Assembly: GCA_902825875.1 (NCBI GenBank) | Contig: CADECP010000006.1 | Coordinates: 68,671 to 132,670, forward strand | DNA length: 64,000 nt | Reading direction: 5' to 3' | Source of the DNA: an uncultured Acidobacteriota bacterium | Lineage (GTDB): Bacteria; Acidobacteriota; Blastocatellia; RBC074 | Part shown: in pieces, positions 35,036 to 42,762 of the stretch | Numbering within the stretch: position 1 is the stretch's first letter | Layout: the number at the start of each line of letters is the position of its first letter | The notes under the pieces: model-generated | The model's input: only the letters and a program-made list of their open reading frames with translations | What the model was told of the DNA's origin: nothing | Databases searched by the model: none | Program-made: the position numbers and the translations under genes

Positions 35036-36427
35036 TCAAATTCGCTCAAAGTATCGCCGCCGCTCCCAATCAGTCACCGCTGAATTGAACGCCGATTGTT
35101 CAGTGCGGAAGAAATGCGCGTAATGTTCAACCACGTCCGCACCGAAAACTCGTTTGCTGAATTCGCTGGTTTCAAACTTGTCGGTGGCTTCGGCCAAAGT
35201 GTAGGGAACTCGCGGCAGAGATTTGGCGGCGTAAATGTCTCCGGTGAAGCAGTCGGGCGGTTCGATCTTGTTGGCGATTCCATCCAGACCGGAAGCCAGC
35301 GAAGCCGCAAAGGCCAGATACGGATTGGCGTCCGCGCCGGGAATGCGGCATTCGATTCGTAAACTGCTGCCGCTGCCAACTACGCGAAAACCTCCGGTGC
35401 GATTGTCGTAACTCCAGGCCAGGCGAGTCGGCGCCCACGAACCGTCAACATAACGTTTATACGAATTCACCGTCGGCGCGTAAAACGGCATGACATCGTT
35501 GACGTGAGCCATCCAGCCGCCCAGAAACCAGCGAAACTCGTCAGTGCAGTTCACTGGGCCGAACTGTTTGTCTCCGGCGAAGGCGTTCTGGCCGTTGCGC
35601 CACAAACTGAAATGAATGTGGCAACTGGAACCGGCGCGGTCTGACGCGAACTTGGCCATAAACGTCACGCTCAATTCCATCGCGTCGGCGATTTCTTTCA
35701 AGCATTGTTTGTAGACAACGTGGCGGTCGGCCATTTCCAAAGCTTCGGCGTAGCGCACGTTCAATTCGTGTTGGCCGAGTCCCCATTCGCCTTTGGAGTT
35801 TTCAACCGGCACGCCGGAGTTTTTCAAATGCCGCCGAGCCGCTGCGGTAAAAGCCTCCGTCCGAGTGCCTTGCAGAATGTGGTAATCCTCCAGATACCAA
35901 CCCGCCGGAGTCAGCGTTTGATAGCCTTGTTCGTTCGCCTGGCGGTAGCTGTTTTCAAACAGGTAATACTCAAGCTCCGAAGCGGCGAAGCTTTCAAAAC
36001 CCAGCCCACGCGCTTTTTCCAGTTGTCGCCGCATGATCGAACGCGGAGCAACCGTCACCGGCGAATGCGTTTTTTCATTTTCAACATCGCATAAAACCAG
36101 CGCGGTTTTATCCAGCCAGCTTGCCACGCGCAGCGTCGCCATATCGGGAACCAGATGGAAATCACCATAGCCCAATTCCCAGTTGGCGAATTTGTAGCCG
36201 GGCACAGGTTCCATTTCCATGTCCACGGTCAGCAGGTAATCGCAACCGTGCGTGCCGTGCGCGATGGTGTCGTCCACGAACATTTCGGCGTCGTAACGTT
36301 TGCCGACCAGCCGTCCGTAATGATCTGTGAAACCGACGATGACGGTTTCAATCTGTCCGTTGGTCACTGCCGTTTGAAGTTGTTCTAGTGTCAATAAACC
36401 GCGCAGTTCTTTGATGGGCTGATTCAA
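35036..36427 (-). CDS. Glutamine synthetase family protein (gamma-glutamylpolyamine type)
   Basis: The 463-residue protein matches GS-like enzymes: VGFTDHYGRLVGKRYDAEMF, VPDMATLRVASW, SELEYYLFENSYRQ, and RAGSSCHIHFSLW (GS signature), with NSYKRYVDGSWAPTRLAWSY and GSSLRIECRIPGADANPYLA in the catalytic fold. The lack of the usual regulatory adenylylation Tyr context and its short length favour the PuuA/GlnA3-type group that glutamylates amines, not the main glutamine synthetase. TTG 36427 follows AGGAG by 7 nt. It sits in a row with two protease genes upstream and a RidA gene overlapping downstream, suggesting use of peptide or amine nitrogen. Confidence 0.87.
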   Translation of the reverse strand: MNQPIKELRGLLTLEQLQTAVTNGQIETVIVGFTDHYGRLVGKRYDAEMFVDDTIAHGTHGCDYLLTVDMEMEPVPGYKFANWELGYGDFHLVPDMATLRVASWLDKTALVLCDVENEKTHSPVTVAPRSIMRRQLEKARGLGFESFAASELEYYLFENSYRQANEQGYQTLTPAGWYLEDYHILQGTRTEAFTAAARRHLKNSGVPVENSKGEWGLGQHELNVRYAEALEMADRHVVYKQCLKEIADAMELSVTFMAKFASDRAGSSCHIHFSLWRNGQNAFAGDKQFGPVNCTDEFRWFLGGWMAHVNDVMPFYAPTVNSYKRYVDGSWAPTRLAWSYDNRTGGFRVVGSGSSLRIECRIPGADANPYLAFAASLASGLDGIANKIEPPDCFTGDIYAAKSLPRVPYTLAEATDKFETSEFSKRVFGADVVEHYAHFFRTEQSAFNSAVTDWERRRYFERI

Positions 36428-36447
36428 CGGTGATCTCCTGTGAGTGA

Positions 36448-37620
36448 TTATTTTGGTTTGGTGAATTTGACTGAGCGCACATTGCCGTTGCCGTCCATCA
36501 AAGCAACCAACTGCCGTCCGCTGGGCAGTTTTCCGAAATCCAGAACCTGTTGTTTGTTGACGGTGCGTTTTTTGAACTTATCGCCGAAGGTGTTTTTCAG
36601 ATCGTCAAGCGACCACGTCACCAACAGTTCGACGCCGTTGAGCAGCCGATCAGGTTTGCTCAGGCTCAAGGTCATGCCGGTGTGAAAGCTCAGATATTTG
36701 ATGGTCAGTTCTTCGGCGTCGTCGGATTCTTTGGTTTTGACCAGAGCGGCGCTGCGCGTCAGTTCGCCGATTTCGGTGGTGGTGTATAAACCGATGCCTT
36801 CGACCATTCGATAAAACAGTGCCAAAGCTTCATCCGGTCGAACGAACATAGGCGTCTGCTGAGTCAATCCCAATTTGCCGCGTGTGGCCGTGGTGATCTG
36901 GCTCTGAATCGGTTGGTCTGTGTTGTAAATGTCGCCGGTTTTGGGTTCCGGTTCGGCTTTCGGCGGAGGCTGCAATTTCGCCAGCGAAGTCGTCACCTGA
37001 TCGCCGATCATGCCGCGCGCGTAATTGATCGGCACTGCGAAATTGATGTTCTGGCCGCTTTTCAGCAAGTAAGTCACCACGCCGATGACTTCGCCGTTGG
37101 AATTGAACAGCGCGCCGCCGCTGCTGCCTCGACTGATTGGAGCGGTGATTTGAAAGACTCGATGGGTGTCCAATCGGCGGACTCCGCTGATGACGCCTGT
37201 GGTCAGCGAATTGACCAATCCTTCGGGACTGCTGATGGCGATGACGTTGTCGCCGGTTTCGGCTTTGTCGGAATCTCCCAGATTGACTGTCGGCAGTTTG
37301 AAGCCTTTGATTTTGATGACAGCGATGTCTTTTACGTCATCCACGTCCACCAGGTCTGCGGTTTTGTACATATCGCCGCTCGGCAATTTGACGCGCAAAG
37401 TTGCCGCGCCTTGAATGACGTGCAGATTGCTGACGATGGCTCCGTTCGGAGTGACGATGAATCCGCTGCCTTGTCCGATGACGCTGCCGCGGTCGTCCAG
37501 AGCTTCAATGATGACGACGGCTTGCCCTTGTTCGCGGGAAATGGTTCCGGGCGATTTGCTTTGCGCCCAGACAGGCGCGACGAAAACCAGCAGTACAAAC
37601 AACTGTGCGATGAACTTCAT
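36448..37620 (-). CDS. Exported trypsin-like serine protease (HtrA/S1C type)
   Basis: The 390-residue protease has a signal peptide (MKFIAQLFVLLVFVAPVWAQ). The catalytic domain has His in GAIVSNLHVIQGAATL, Asp in DVKDIAVIKIKGFKLP and Ser in TAPISRGSSGGALFNSNGEV. A C-terminal ~150 residues has no PDZ signature and is unrecognised. It is likely periplasmic, in protein quality control or peptide use. ATG 37620 follows AAGGAG by 3 nt. The upstream aspartic-protease gene ends 7 nt before it, and the ribosome site overlaps that stop, so the genes are coupled. Confidence 0.88.
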   Translation of the reverse strand: MKFIAQLFVLLVFVAPVWAQSKSPGTISREQGQAVVIIEALDDRGSVIGQGSGFIVTPNGAIVSNLHVIQGAATLRVKLPSGDMYKTADLVDVDDVKDIAVIKIKGFKLPTVNLGDSDKAETGDNVIAISSPEGLVNSLTTGVISGVRRLDTHRVFQITAPISRGSSGGALFNSNGEVIGVVTYLLKSGQNINFAVPINYARGMIGDQVTTSLAKLQPPPKAEPEPKTGDIYNTDQPIQSQITTATRGKLGLTQQTPMFVRPDEALALFYRMVEGIGLYTTTEIGELTRSAALVKTKESDDAEELTIKYLSFHTGMTLSLSKPDRLLNGVELLVTWSLDDLKNTFGDKFKKRTVNKQQVLDFGKLPSGRQLVALMDGNGNVRSVKFTKPK

Positions 37621-37627
37621 AAACTCC

Positions 37628-38047
37628 TTACTTCAATTTGAGCGTTGGCAAATAAGGGGATTCAGGGCGCGGTGTCAGCGTTTGGCGTGGGCAATCCACG
37701 ATCAAATCCATTGCCTCAATCGGGATTTGGCCGAAGAGCACTTCGGAGCCGGGCGGCCCAATGATGCAATCAACGTTTGCTTCACGCTTTCCGAAACGAA
37801 CGGTTACAACACCGGCTATCGAACGTTCTTCTTTGCGTTCGTCAGCATAAGTGACAATGGCTTTTCGCAATTCTCGCAGACCTAATTCTTCCACTTGATC
37901 TTGCGGCAGCATCAACATCACAGCGCCTGTGTCTACGACGGCAGATGTTTCCAGATTTCGCACCTCTTCATTTTTCAATAAACCCCGCCTGAACATCTCT
38001 CGGTCAGCCGAATTTTCCAGATACAGCTTAACGTTCACTTCGCCCAT
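37628..38047 (-). CDS. Retroviral-type aspartic protease (clan AA)
   Basis: The 139-residue single-domain protein has the retropepsin-like motif ETSAVVDTGAVMLMLPQDQV (DTG), then a later strand pair ITYADERKEERSIAGVVTVR and the second-flap hydrophobic motif VDCIIGPPGSEVLFGQIPIE followed by AMDLIVD. This is a standard bacterial single-domain aspartyl protease that would act as a dimer. ATG 38047 follows GGAGGT by 4 nt; a further in-frame ATG (38059) overlaps that site. It heads a probable operon with the serine protease, GS homologue and RidA. Confidence 0.85.
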   Translation of the reverse strand: MGEVNVKLYLENSADREMFRRGLLKNEEVRNLETSAVVDTGAVMLMLPQDQVEELGLRELRKAIVTYADERKEERSIAGVVTVRFGKREANVDCIIGPPGSEVLFGQIPIEAMDLIVDCPRQTLTPRPESPYLPTLKLK

Positions 38048-38142
38048 AACTACCTCCATTGATCGAAAAAGATTGAGAAGACATTGACTCAACCGTGCAA
38101 AAGAGTACGACCGATGAATGGCGAGTTGCAAACTGTGTAACG

Positions 38143-38174
38143 AAAAAGAGGCGCTCGAAATCAATCGAGCGCCT
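38143..38174 (-). terminator. Intrinsic terminator (AGGCGCTCG stem), copy 1
   Basis: Perfect 10-bp arms AGGCGCTCGA (38149-38158) and complement (38165-38174). On the minus strand the stem is followed by TCTTTTT (complement of 38143-38148). It lies about 215 nt downstream of the propeller gene and just upstream of the aspartic protease. A near-identical hairpin follows the subtilisin gene (42610-42642). Confidence 0.75.
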
Positions 38175-38250
38175 GCAGAAGATTGGATGAGTAACTTCCA
38201 GGTTTACTTGTCCCTGCTAAATCAGGACAAGCAACATTGAGACATTGTGT

Positions 38251-38368
38251 TCAAAACAGGATAAACAAGATTTTCGACACGATTTACAAGACCGCCAACG
38301 TTTGTGGCCATTCAGCCAAGTCTTAATCCTGTTCATCCTGCAAAAATCATGTAAATCCTGTTTCAAAG
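38251..38368. repeat. Imperfect inverted repeat (ACAGGATNNACAGGAT type)
   Basis: The left arm (38251-38291) contains AAAACAGGATAAACAAGATT. The right arm (38320-38368) is close to its reverse complement (TTAATCCTGTTCATCCTG, then TGTAAATCCTGTTTC). About 28 nt of unrelated sequence separates them. This is a palindromic dispersed-repeat type. The rest of the 344-nt gap 38048-38391 holds only the terminator at 38143-38174. Confidence 0.55.
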
Positions 38369-38391
38369 TTTTTTGCTTCGATTTAGCAGAA

Positions 38392-41300
38392 TTACTTGCC
38401 TCTGCCGGTCAGGATCACCGTCTTTTTGAGGTTGGTATTACCCGGCGGGCAGAACGCAGGCGTCGTGCCGCCCGGAGTTTGTGGATCGAAACCGCAAACG
38501 AACAGGTTCGCCGTTCGCTGACCGGTCCGTTCCGGTTTGAAACGGATTCGAATAGGCATGGTCGCCCCGCCCGGAATGATGATTGGATAATTGATCGGGC
38601 TGACCAGATTGAATTCGACGGAAGCTTGCATAGGCGTGCCGCCGCGAACTTCACAGACCAGCGTTACGGCCAGATCACAGGCTTCGGTGTTGGTGATGTA
38701 CAGCACCTGATCTTTGAATTTGCCGACAGCGACATCGCCCCAATTCGTCGGGCCTGAAATGGCTATGTCGCTGACAGGCGCTTCGCCTTTCAGAGTGACG
38801 ACTTTTGCAGGAGTCGCCGGATCGTCGCTGTTGATGGTCATCGTCTCCATTCGCGCCCCCGTAGCTCCGACAGGCATAAAGCTGACCATCACCGTCCGCG
38901 AACCGCCGGGCGGGATGACAAATGGAAACGTCGGAGGCGAAGCCAGCTTAAACTCGGTCGAACTGAACGCAATGCTCGACACCGTCAAATTGCATTCGCC
39001 AGTGTTTCTGATGGTTACGGGAAGTTCTTTCGATTTGCTCAAACAGACTTTGCCGAAATCCAGCGAATCGGTCGAAGTTTGAATGACCGGCGGTGGCACT
39101 ATGCCAATGACTTTGACCATCTTGTTCGGAGTGTTCAAATCGTTACTGTTGATCGTCAGCGTAGCCATTTGCATTGGATCAACTGTAAAGCCCATCGGCA
39201 TGAACTGAATCGTCACATCGCGCGTGCTGCCCGGAGGAATGACCAGCGGGAAAGGAACTACGCCGACGACTTTGAATTCCGGCGAACTGGACGTGATGCT
39301 GCTGACGACCAGATCGCACATGCCGCTGTTGCCGATGGTCAGAGTTTTGTTGTTGGTCTGGCCGGGACAGGTTTTGTCGAAGGTGATCGGGTCGTTGGCA
39401 ACGATGCGCGCACCTTCGCCGGTTCCGGTAACGATCAAGTCGAAAAACGGAGACGCCGGGTCGTCGCTGCTGATGCGAATTGTCGCCGATTGCGTGCCAA
39501 CGGCAGTTGGCGCGAATCGCACGGTGAAATTGACCGACGAGCTTGCGCCAATGTTCAACGGAGGCGACGGCAGCGCCAAGACAGTAAAGTCGCCGGAACC
39601 AAACAATCGTTGCACGCTGTCAACTCGCAGGTCAGTTGTACCGACGTTAAACACCTGAATGTTTCCAGTGACGCTTTCGCCTCGACAGGCTGTGAACTGG
39701 CCGCCGTTTTCGACATTTACGGCAATCACCGGCCCCGTCGCCGTCTTTAGTTCAAAAACGCCTCGCCCGAACGTTGCCGCGCGCAAGACTTTGGCTTGCG
39801 GATTAATCACCAGATCGGTGACGGGCACGTTCGGTAAATGCTGATCGTCCAAGGCCGTCCAACTTGCTCCGCCGTTGACAGATCGTATGACTCCCAAATC
39901 CGTGCCGACATAAATCGTCGTCGGAGTCGTGTCGCCATCCAATGCAATGGCGTTGAACGGCACGTCGAAGATTCCACCGCCGGAAACCACAGGTGAAATG
40001 TCTGTCCAAGCAGTGCCGGTGATTGTTGTGCGGAAAATGTGGCCGAGTCCAAAGCCGGACAGCGTTGCATATATCACGTTCGGATCGTTGGGATCGAACG
40101 CGACTCTGGTAATAAAACGATTTGGCAGATTGCGAGTGATGTTGGCGAAAGTGACACCGGAAGGCGGGCCGACCGTTGTGGCCAGCGCATTGGTCGAAAC
40201 CCAAACCTGCCAGGCATTCGCGGATGGGCTGAAAGCCGCCGCAGCGACAAAATTGGAATTGCCTTTGGCGACATCCGTGTCTACGACCGTGCCGCCGAGA
40301 TTGCCGATGTTGCGATAACTGCCGCCAGCGTCCTGACTTTGGAACAAAGAAGTGGCCAGGCCGCTGACATAAAGCACTCCAGCCTGATTGGGGTCAACGG
40401 CCACATAAGAAAGTCCGCAGCCCAATTCGGCATCCGGAATGCCTGAGCGAATAATGTCCGGCCAGTTCGCGCCGCTATCGCCGGAGCGAAACGCCAGAGT
40501 GCAGGGAAATCCGCAGCAGTAAAAACCGCCCGTGTGATAAGCGCGGTCGGTCATTACGGCGTCGAATTTCACGTCCCAACCGTCGCCGCCTTTGGTGTCG
40601 TCCCAAGCCAGACTGCCGGTTGTGCGAATCATGCCGTTGTCCTGCAATCCGGCAAGCGACACGCTGGCAGTCGCATCGTTTTTCACCGCCAGGTTGTAAA
40701 TCAGTGCCGTCTGAAATCCTCCGGCATTGATCGTCGCCGGAGCGCCGGGCATTCCTGTGCCAGTCCAATGTGCTCCGTCGTCGTCGGAGCGCCAGATGCC
40801 TCCGTCGTTGCCGGTGTACACCTGAGAAGGCATTCCCGGACGAGGTACGAATGTCCAATCGGCGTGGGTGTCCACGTGCATGCCGTTTTGTGTGTTCGCA
40901 AAGTTGGCTCCCGAATCCGTCGAGCGGAACATGCCGACCGCACCGTAATAGACGATGTCATTCGTGCCGTTGCCGGGCGAAGCAGGATCAACTCCAAGCG
41001 TCAGATTGAATCCGCCTTGCGTATCGCGGCGACCGGCGGCGAACACTCCGGGGCGTTGAGTCCAGGTTGCGCCTTGATCCACGCTTTGAAACACGCCAAT
41101 CGGGTCAGGCGCGGGAATCGGATTTCCCATGCCATCCAAAATCGGATTGCCCATCGAATCGCGCGCAACGCCTGCTCCCTGCATCGTTGCGTAAATCACC
41201 TGAACTCCGTTTGGGTTCGGAGTGGCGGTTGGCGGCGCTAACGCGATGGCGACTTTGCCAAATCCCCAGCCGTTCATGCTCAAGGCGCCAGCCACCGCCG

Positions 41301-42348
41301 GAGTCGTTGCATTCAACACCTGAGTCCAGGTTTGCCCGCCATCGGTTGAGCGGCGCACGCCGGAGCTTCTGACTCCGGCAAACAGCACACGCGCGCCAAT
41401 CGGCGAACTCGTGTCCAGAGACAAGGTTTCCGCGTCGCCAAAACCGCCTGTGCCCAGCGTCCAATCGCGCCCGCCATTGGTTGACCGGTACAGGCCATTG
41501 TTGGCTCCGGCATAAACGATATTGCTGTTGGCCGGGTCAACAATGATGCGGTTGATGCTGGCGCTGCCGAAAATCAAATCGGCGTTGCCGCTGACTCCAG
41601 GCGGGTAATCGGCTCCCAACACTGCCCAACTGGCTCCGCCGTCGGTGGATTTCAGCATTCCTTTTGACGGCGTAGGAGTTCCGAAAAACCTGGAACTGGT
41701 TCCGACGTAAATGACATCTGTGTTGTTCGGATCAATGGCCAGAGCGTTCGATTCGCCCACGCCCAGCGACGGTTGTTGATCGAACAGTGGAGTCCAATTC
41801 GCTCCGGCGTTCGTGCTTTTCCAGACGCCGCCAAATGCCGCGCCGACATAAATCACGTTGGGATTGTTCGGGTTGATGGCAATGGCGTTGACGCGACCGT
41901 TGACTGCGCTTGAGCCTTGCATCACTGGGACAGGGCCAATCGGAACCCAGTTGGTTCCGGTGATTGCCGCTGCCGCCAATCGTTTGCGGGATTGTTCGGT
42001 TTGAGCGAAGTCTTCGGAAGCTGCGCCGCTGAGTTGCTGCCACTGTTCCTGGGCGCGTTCATAAGCGCCTTCGGGAATTTCGTTCAACGGATACAGACGT
42101 TGTTGCAGAAACGCCCGTTCGACGCGAGTGTCTTCTTTTTCGTTATTGGGTTCCTGCTGAGCGGCTTGTGGAGAAGGAATTCCTTTGCGCTGGTTTTGAG
42201 CCTGGATTTTCTTCGCGGGTTTCTTTTTCTGTGATTGGTTGACTGTGGATTTCGAACGAGGTTTGGAGATTTGAGTCAGGCCAATGGTTTCGCTAAAACA
42301 ACAGGCCGCAATCACCAAAGCGAGTGCAAAAATAAGCTGACGCTTCAT
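38392..42348 (-). CDS. Giant secreted BNR/sortilin-like propeller with choice-of-anchor-D domains
   Basis: The 1318-residue secreted protein has a signal peptide (LIFALALVIAACCFSETIG). An N-terminal linker is followed by about ten Asp-box repeats of the sortilin/VPS10 and glycosidase propeller type (GVWKSTNAGANWTPLFDQQP, MLKSTDGGASWAVLGADYPP, VRRSTDGGQTWTQV) over residues ~130-870. Four ~105-residue beta-sandwich domains of the choice-of-anchor-D/ASPM-SPD2-hydin type (SSVNFTVRFAPTAVGTQSAT, ISSDDPASPFFDLIVTG) form the C-terminal 430 residues. The propeller may bind a glycan or peptide outside the cell; no hydrolase residues are evident. ATG 42348 follows AAAGGA; the earlier in-frame ATG overlaps that site. 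Confidence 0.83.
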   Translation of the reverse strand: MKRQLIFALALVIAACCFSETIGLTQISKPRSKSTVNQSQKKKPAKKIQAQNQRKGIPSPQAAQQEPNNEKEDTRVERAFLQQRLYPLNEIPEGAYERAQEQWQQLSGAASEDFAQTEQSRKRLAAAAITGTNWVPIGPVPVMQGSSAVNGRVNAIAINPNNPNVIYVGAAFGGVWKSTNAGANWTPLFDQQPSLGVGESNALAIDPNNTDVIYVGTSSRFFGTPTPSKGMLKSTDGGASWAVLGADYPPGVSGNADLIFGSASINRIIVDPANSNIVYAGANNGLYRSTNGGRDWTLGTGGFGDAETLSLDTSSPIGARVLFAGVRSSGVRRSTDGGQTWTQVLNATTPAVAGALSMNGWGFGKVAIALAPPTATPNPNGVQVIYATMQGAGVARDSMGNPILDGMGNPIPAPDPIGVFQSVDQGATWTQRPGVFAAGRRDTQGGFNLTLGVDPASPGNGTNDIVYYGAVGMFRSTDSGANFANTQNGMHVDTHADWTFVPRPGMPSQVYTGNDGGIWRSDDDGAHWTGTGMPGAPATINAGGFQTALIYNLAVKNDATASVSLAGLQDNGMIRTTGSLAWDDTKGGDGWDVKFDAVMTDRAYHTGGFYCCGFPCTLAFRSGDSGANWPDIIRSGIPDAELGCGLSYVAVDPNQAGVLYVSGLATSLFQSQDAGGSYRNIGNLGGTVVDTDVAKGNSNFVAAAAFSPSANAWQVWVSTNALATTVGPPSGVTFANITRNLPNRFITRVAFDPNDPNVIYATLSGFGLGHIFRTTITGTAWTDISPVVSGGGIFDVPFNAIALDGDTTPTTIYVGTDLGVIRSVNGGASWTALDDQHLPNVPVTDLVINPQAKVLRAATFGRGVFELKTATGPVIAVNVENGGQFTACRGESVTGNIQVFNVGTTDLRVDSVQRLFGSGDFTVLALPSPPLNIGASSSVNFTVRFAPTAVGTQSATIRISSDDPASPFFDLIVTGTGEGARIVANDPITFDKTCPGQTNNKTLTIGNSGMCDLVVSSITSSSPEFKVVGVVPFPLVIPPGSTRDVTIQFMPMGFTVDPMQMATLTINSNDLNTPNKMVKVIGIVPPPVIQTSTDSLDFGKVCLSKSKELPVTIRNTGECNLTVSSIAFSSTEFKLASPPTFPFVIPPGGSRTVMVSFMPVGATGARMETMTINSDDPATPAKVVTLKGEAPVSDIAISGPTNWGDVAVGKFKDQVLYITNTEACDLAVTLVCEVRGGTPMQASVEFNLVSPINYPIIIPGGATMPIRIRFKPERTGQRTANLFVCGFDPQTPGGTTPAFCPPGNTNLKKTVILTGRGK

Positions 42349-42609
42349 ACGCATTCCTTTCAAATTGAGGGTAAAGCTTCGTTGAAAATGTCCGGGTTGG
42401 CGGCGTCATCAAAATTGGCGTGGTCAAACCGGGCTGAGACTTGTCATTTGCTTCCTGTCTGGCGTCATCAAAATAGCCTTTGCTGGCTTCGCGGAATTGA
42501 TGAACAGGAATCAAGTTACTGCATTGGCACCGTCGGCAAAGTACAACTTTCTGTTTGGGCTGTAAAGATTCATTTTTAGCCTTTCGTGCTCGCATCGTTT
42601 GTAAAAGCC

Positions 42610-42642
42610 AAAAAGAGGCGCTCGGTTGAATTCCGAGCGCCT
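42610..42642 (-). terminator. Intrinsic terminator (AGGCGCTCG stem), copy 2
   Basis: AGGCGCTCGG (42616-42625) and its complement (42633-42642) with a 7-nt loop, then TCTTTTT on the minus strand. It matches the hairpin at 38149-38174 in sequence and orientation, and terminates the subtilisin gene 120 nt upstream. The 399-nt gap 42364-42762 also carries a 14-bp inverted repeat (TTTGCGAAAGTTGC at 42669-42682 and its complement at 42736-42749) and no gene. Confidence 0.7.
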
Positions 42643-42762
42643 GTCGAGTCCAGGGGGGAAAGAAATGTTTTGCGAAAGTTGCGCGAAGCCCCCTTGCGAC
42701 TCCGCCCCCGTTTTGCCGAGCCACAATGCAATCAGGCAACTTTCGCAAACCGGTTCAACTCG

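Noticed and set aside
42364-42762. Possible small gene in the 399-nt gap
   Set aside because: The open frames there lack ribosome sites, and the space is explained by a terminator and an inverted repeat.
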